From positions 15,579,625 to 15,643,624 of the forward strand of contig JABAKD010000016.1 of the NCBI GenBank assembly GCA_012845835.1: a stretch of 64,000 nucleotides of DNA. Direction: 5' to 3'. A program made the position numbers and the translations under genes. Below the pieces are notes generated by a model that did not search any database, was not told the DNA's origin, and was given only the letters and a program-made list of their open reading frames with translations. Numbering within the stretch: position 1 is the stretch's first letter; each line of letters starts with the position of its first letter. This stretch comes from Undaria pinnatifida (taxonomy: Eukaryota > Sar > Phaeophyceae > Laminariales > Alariaceae). Shown here piece by piece: positions 62,125-64,000 of this stretch.

Positions 62125-62605
62125 GGCTCGAGGATTCAGGAGCGTTCGTCCCCCTCCCCTTCGATATCTCTATTTTCTCTCTATTTCTCTCCCGGGTTTA
62201 CTAGCTCTCTCCCTCGATCACAAGTAGGTATCGGTCTTGGGACGAAGCAAGCCACGCCGCTCTCCGACAGAACTCAAATTTTAAAAATAGCAAAGTTTTT
62301 TTCCCGGCTGTCCATTCATCATCCCACCACTAAAAAAAAAGAGAATTTGTCCCCCACTCCCTTTGTTCCGCAAAACGATCCGCTTTTTTCTGGAACTCCA
62401 TAATTCAGATTTTTGAGAAGAGCGGGGCGAATCAGGGCGGCCTAACCGCAAACCTCCCGTTCCGACAAACACCAGCCCATACACTCGCTCGACCCACGAG
62501 GGCCTCCTGCCGCACACTCCATCACAACCATCTATGCTCCCAGGACTACTCTATCATTCGTACAGCAGCTCCATAAGTACCTGGTCAGCACAACACTCCA
62601 TTGCA
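62125..62605. promoter_or_regulatory. Divergent promoter region
   Basis: Only 481 bp separate the CTP synthase ATG (62124, minus) from the DsbA-like ATG (62606, plus), so both 5' UTRs and both promoters must fit here. It holds pyrimidine-rich stretches (62150-62215) and an AT-rich patch (62275-62340). No TATA box or known factor site can be assigned with confidence. Shared regulation is possible but unproven. Confidence 0.6.
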
Positions 62606-63889
62606 ATGGCGATGCCCAAGTTCAACGTCAAGGTATGAGTTCGACTCGCTGTCTGATGTTCATGCTGGGATGCCATGCAGGTGAATTGCCGCAGATTGCC
62701 ACATGGCATCCCACACCGCAAAAGTCGTGAACCGTGGTGCTTTCCCAAGACCATGCTATGCTGTACTCATATCCGCGACCTGATGTGGTTTACGCCTGCT
62801 GGCGAGTTCATCTAATGTGAACCCGACACTCGTACTCGGTGTAGTTGTGCTGAATGTCATGGTCGATGCCACGCACAGCACGTGCACCCCCCATGCCCGT
62901 ACCTGTATTTTGCCGCATCGTATCGTAACAAGCGCGAGCACCTACGTCGAGCTTGCCCAAAACCCTGCAGTACTGCTGTGCAACCCTGCTATGCTGTAGC
63001 CTCGACCTGATATTCTTCCCCCGTGGGCTGACTGGCTTCACTCGTGCTAGATGCAAACAATGTATATTGCCATGTCGTAGATTTCGGGGAAATGATAATT
63101 GAGCTGAATAATGTGACAACACCGTTCGGAAGGAAGCCGTAATTACACAAGTTAGTAGTAAGTATCCGCGTGGCGCCTTCCCAAGACCCGAATAATACGC
63201 GCGGCCTGATGTTCGCGGCCTGATGTTCCCCTCCCAGTTTCGCTGATCCCTTTCACCCGAATACTTGTGCTCTTAGTCGTAGTCGCAGTCGCAGTCTTAG
63301 TCGTATGCTCGTCGTACTCGCACTATTAGTACGCCGGAATGGCATGCGCACATGTAGCAGGTTGTAGTAGTGGTTGTTGTTGCAGGTACATCGTATATCA
63401 GGTGGGCACGAGTGAAGAATCCGCGTCGCGAGAAGTACCCGCACGGAACCTTCCCAAAGGGTCCTGCTATGCTGGCCACCTGCATCCTTGACGAGGGTAT
63501 AAACACCCCGTAATACTTGCCACCGAAGCATCACACGCAGCTTGCAAAGCTGAGTTTTGATCAAAGAAACTTTTCGGTCGGTCTCACAGCTGTAGGATAT
63601 TTTTTCATTTTTTTAAATCGTACTGGTAGGCTGTAGCCACCACCTGATGTTTCCCCGGCGTTGGCTAATACGTCCTACCCAAACCCCGCGCACTCCGTCT
63701 CTCCAGGTTATCAGCGACAATGTGTGCCCCTGGTGCTACGTCGGAAAGAGGAATCTCGAAAGCGCCATGAAGCAGTTCACCTCAAACCTGCCCACGGAGG
63801 ACGACTCGCAGGCTCCTGTGTTCGACGTTAGGTGGAAGCCCTTCTTCCTCAACGTCAAGTCACCGGAGACATCGGAGGAGCCGATCAAG
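62606..63889 (+). CDS. DsbA/FrnE-like thioredoxin-fold oxidoreductase, 5' part
   Basis: Exon 1 (62606-62632, 27 nt) encodes MAMPKFNVK. Exon 2 (63707-63889) encodes VISDNVCPWCYVGKRNLESA and continues to EEPIK before a GTGCGC donor; both junctions are phase 0. The pattern (hydrophobic strand, VISD, CPWC, G.R.LE) is the start of the DSBA-like family that includes FrnE and 2-hydroxychromene-2-carboxylate isomerases. CPWC is the thiol active site. The start was chosen because KFNVK supplies the missing first beta strand; the second Met (62612) is an alternative. The rest of the gene lies beyond the window. The 1.07-kb intron holds no other exon that I can see, only short ACTCGTACTCG-like repeats and an R3 fragment. 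Confidence 0.85.
63240..63330 (+). repeat. TAGTCGCAGTCG hexamer tract
   Basis: A short run of CGTAGT/CGCAGT units lies in the intron of the DsbA-like gene. Confidence 0.75.
63528..63562 (+). repeat. R3 core fragment
   Basis: CACACGCAGCTTGCAAAGCT plus GAGTTTTGA matches the core of R3 (15700 and 58640). It lies in the intron of the DsbA-like gene. Confidence 0.5.
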
Positions 63890-64000
63890 GTGCGCCCCGG
63901 GTTGTATAGCTAGATAAGTAGTTGTTGAGGAGAGGTCGTGGAAACGTTATTCGTTGACAGGCCACGTTTCATGCGTGGTTTCTCGAGATTTTTTTTTTTG

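Overview
The window looks like nuclear DNA of an intron-rich eukaryote. It fits best a brown alga of the Ectocarpus type: long introns full of simple-sequence and dispersed repeats, strong GTGAG-type donors, coding exons rich in Ala/Gly/Ser, and tightly packed genes on alternating strands. The organism call is an inference from style. No rRNA, plastid or mitochondrial gene, virus-like element or bacterial operon was recognised.

Three protein-coding genes can be supported. (1) Plus strand, 4032-42949: a very large gene modelled with 26 exons. Its summed coding length is 5475 nt (1824 residues plus stop), and splice phases agree at every junction. It encodes a ubiquitin-specific protease of the USP4/11/15 type with an N-terminal TPR region, a DUSP domain split by a long low-complexity insert, a MYND zinc finger directly before the catalytic domain, and complete Cys and His boxes. 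(2) Minus strand, 62124-49915: CTP synthase with 14 exons (1815 nt, 604 residues), including an intact synthetase P-loop and an intact glutamine amidotransferase domain. (3) Plus strand, 62606 to beyond the window end: the first two exons of a DsbA/FrnE-like thioredoxin-fold oxidoreductase, one of them only 27 nt long.

Layout: 1-4031 is repeat-bearing DNA with no recognised gene. 4032-42949 is the USP gene, whose introns reach 5 kb. 42950-49914 is a convergent intergenic stretch with minisatellites and dispersed repeats. 49915-62124 is CTP synthase. 62125-62605 is a short divergent promoter region shared by CTP synthase and the DsbA-like gene.

The genes do not form one pathway; they are a protein-turnover regulator, a nucleotide-synthesis enzyme and a thiol oxidoreductase. 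The most unusual features lie in the non-coding DNA. A 9-mer (TACCTGGTA or its complement) occurs 17 times outside exons. A terminal-inverted-repeat element is built from CCCGA pentamers. tRNA-like promoter boxes recur. Several local duplications copy splice junctions, including two decayed copies of the last CTP synthase exon beside the real one.
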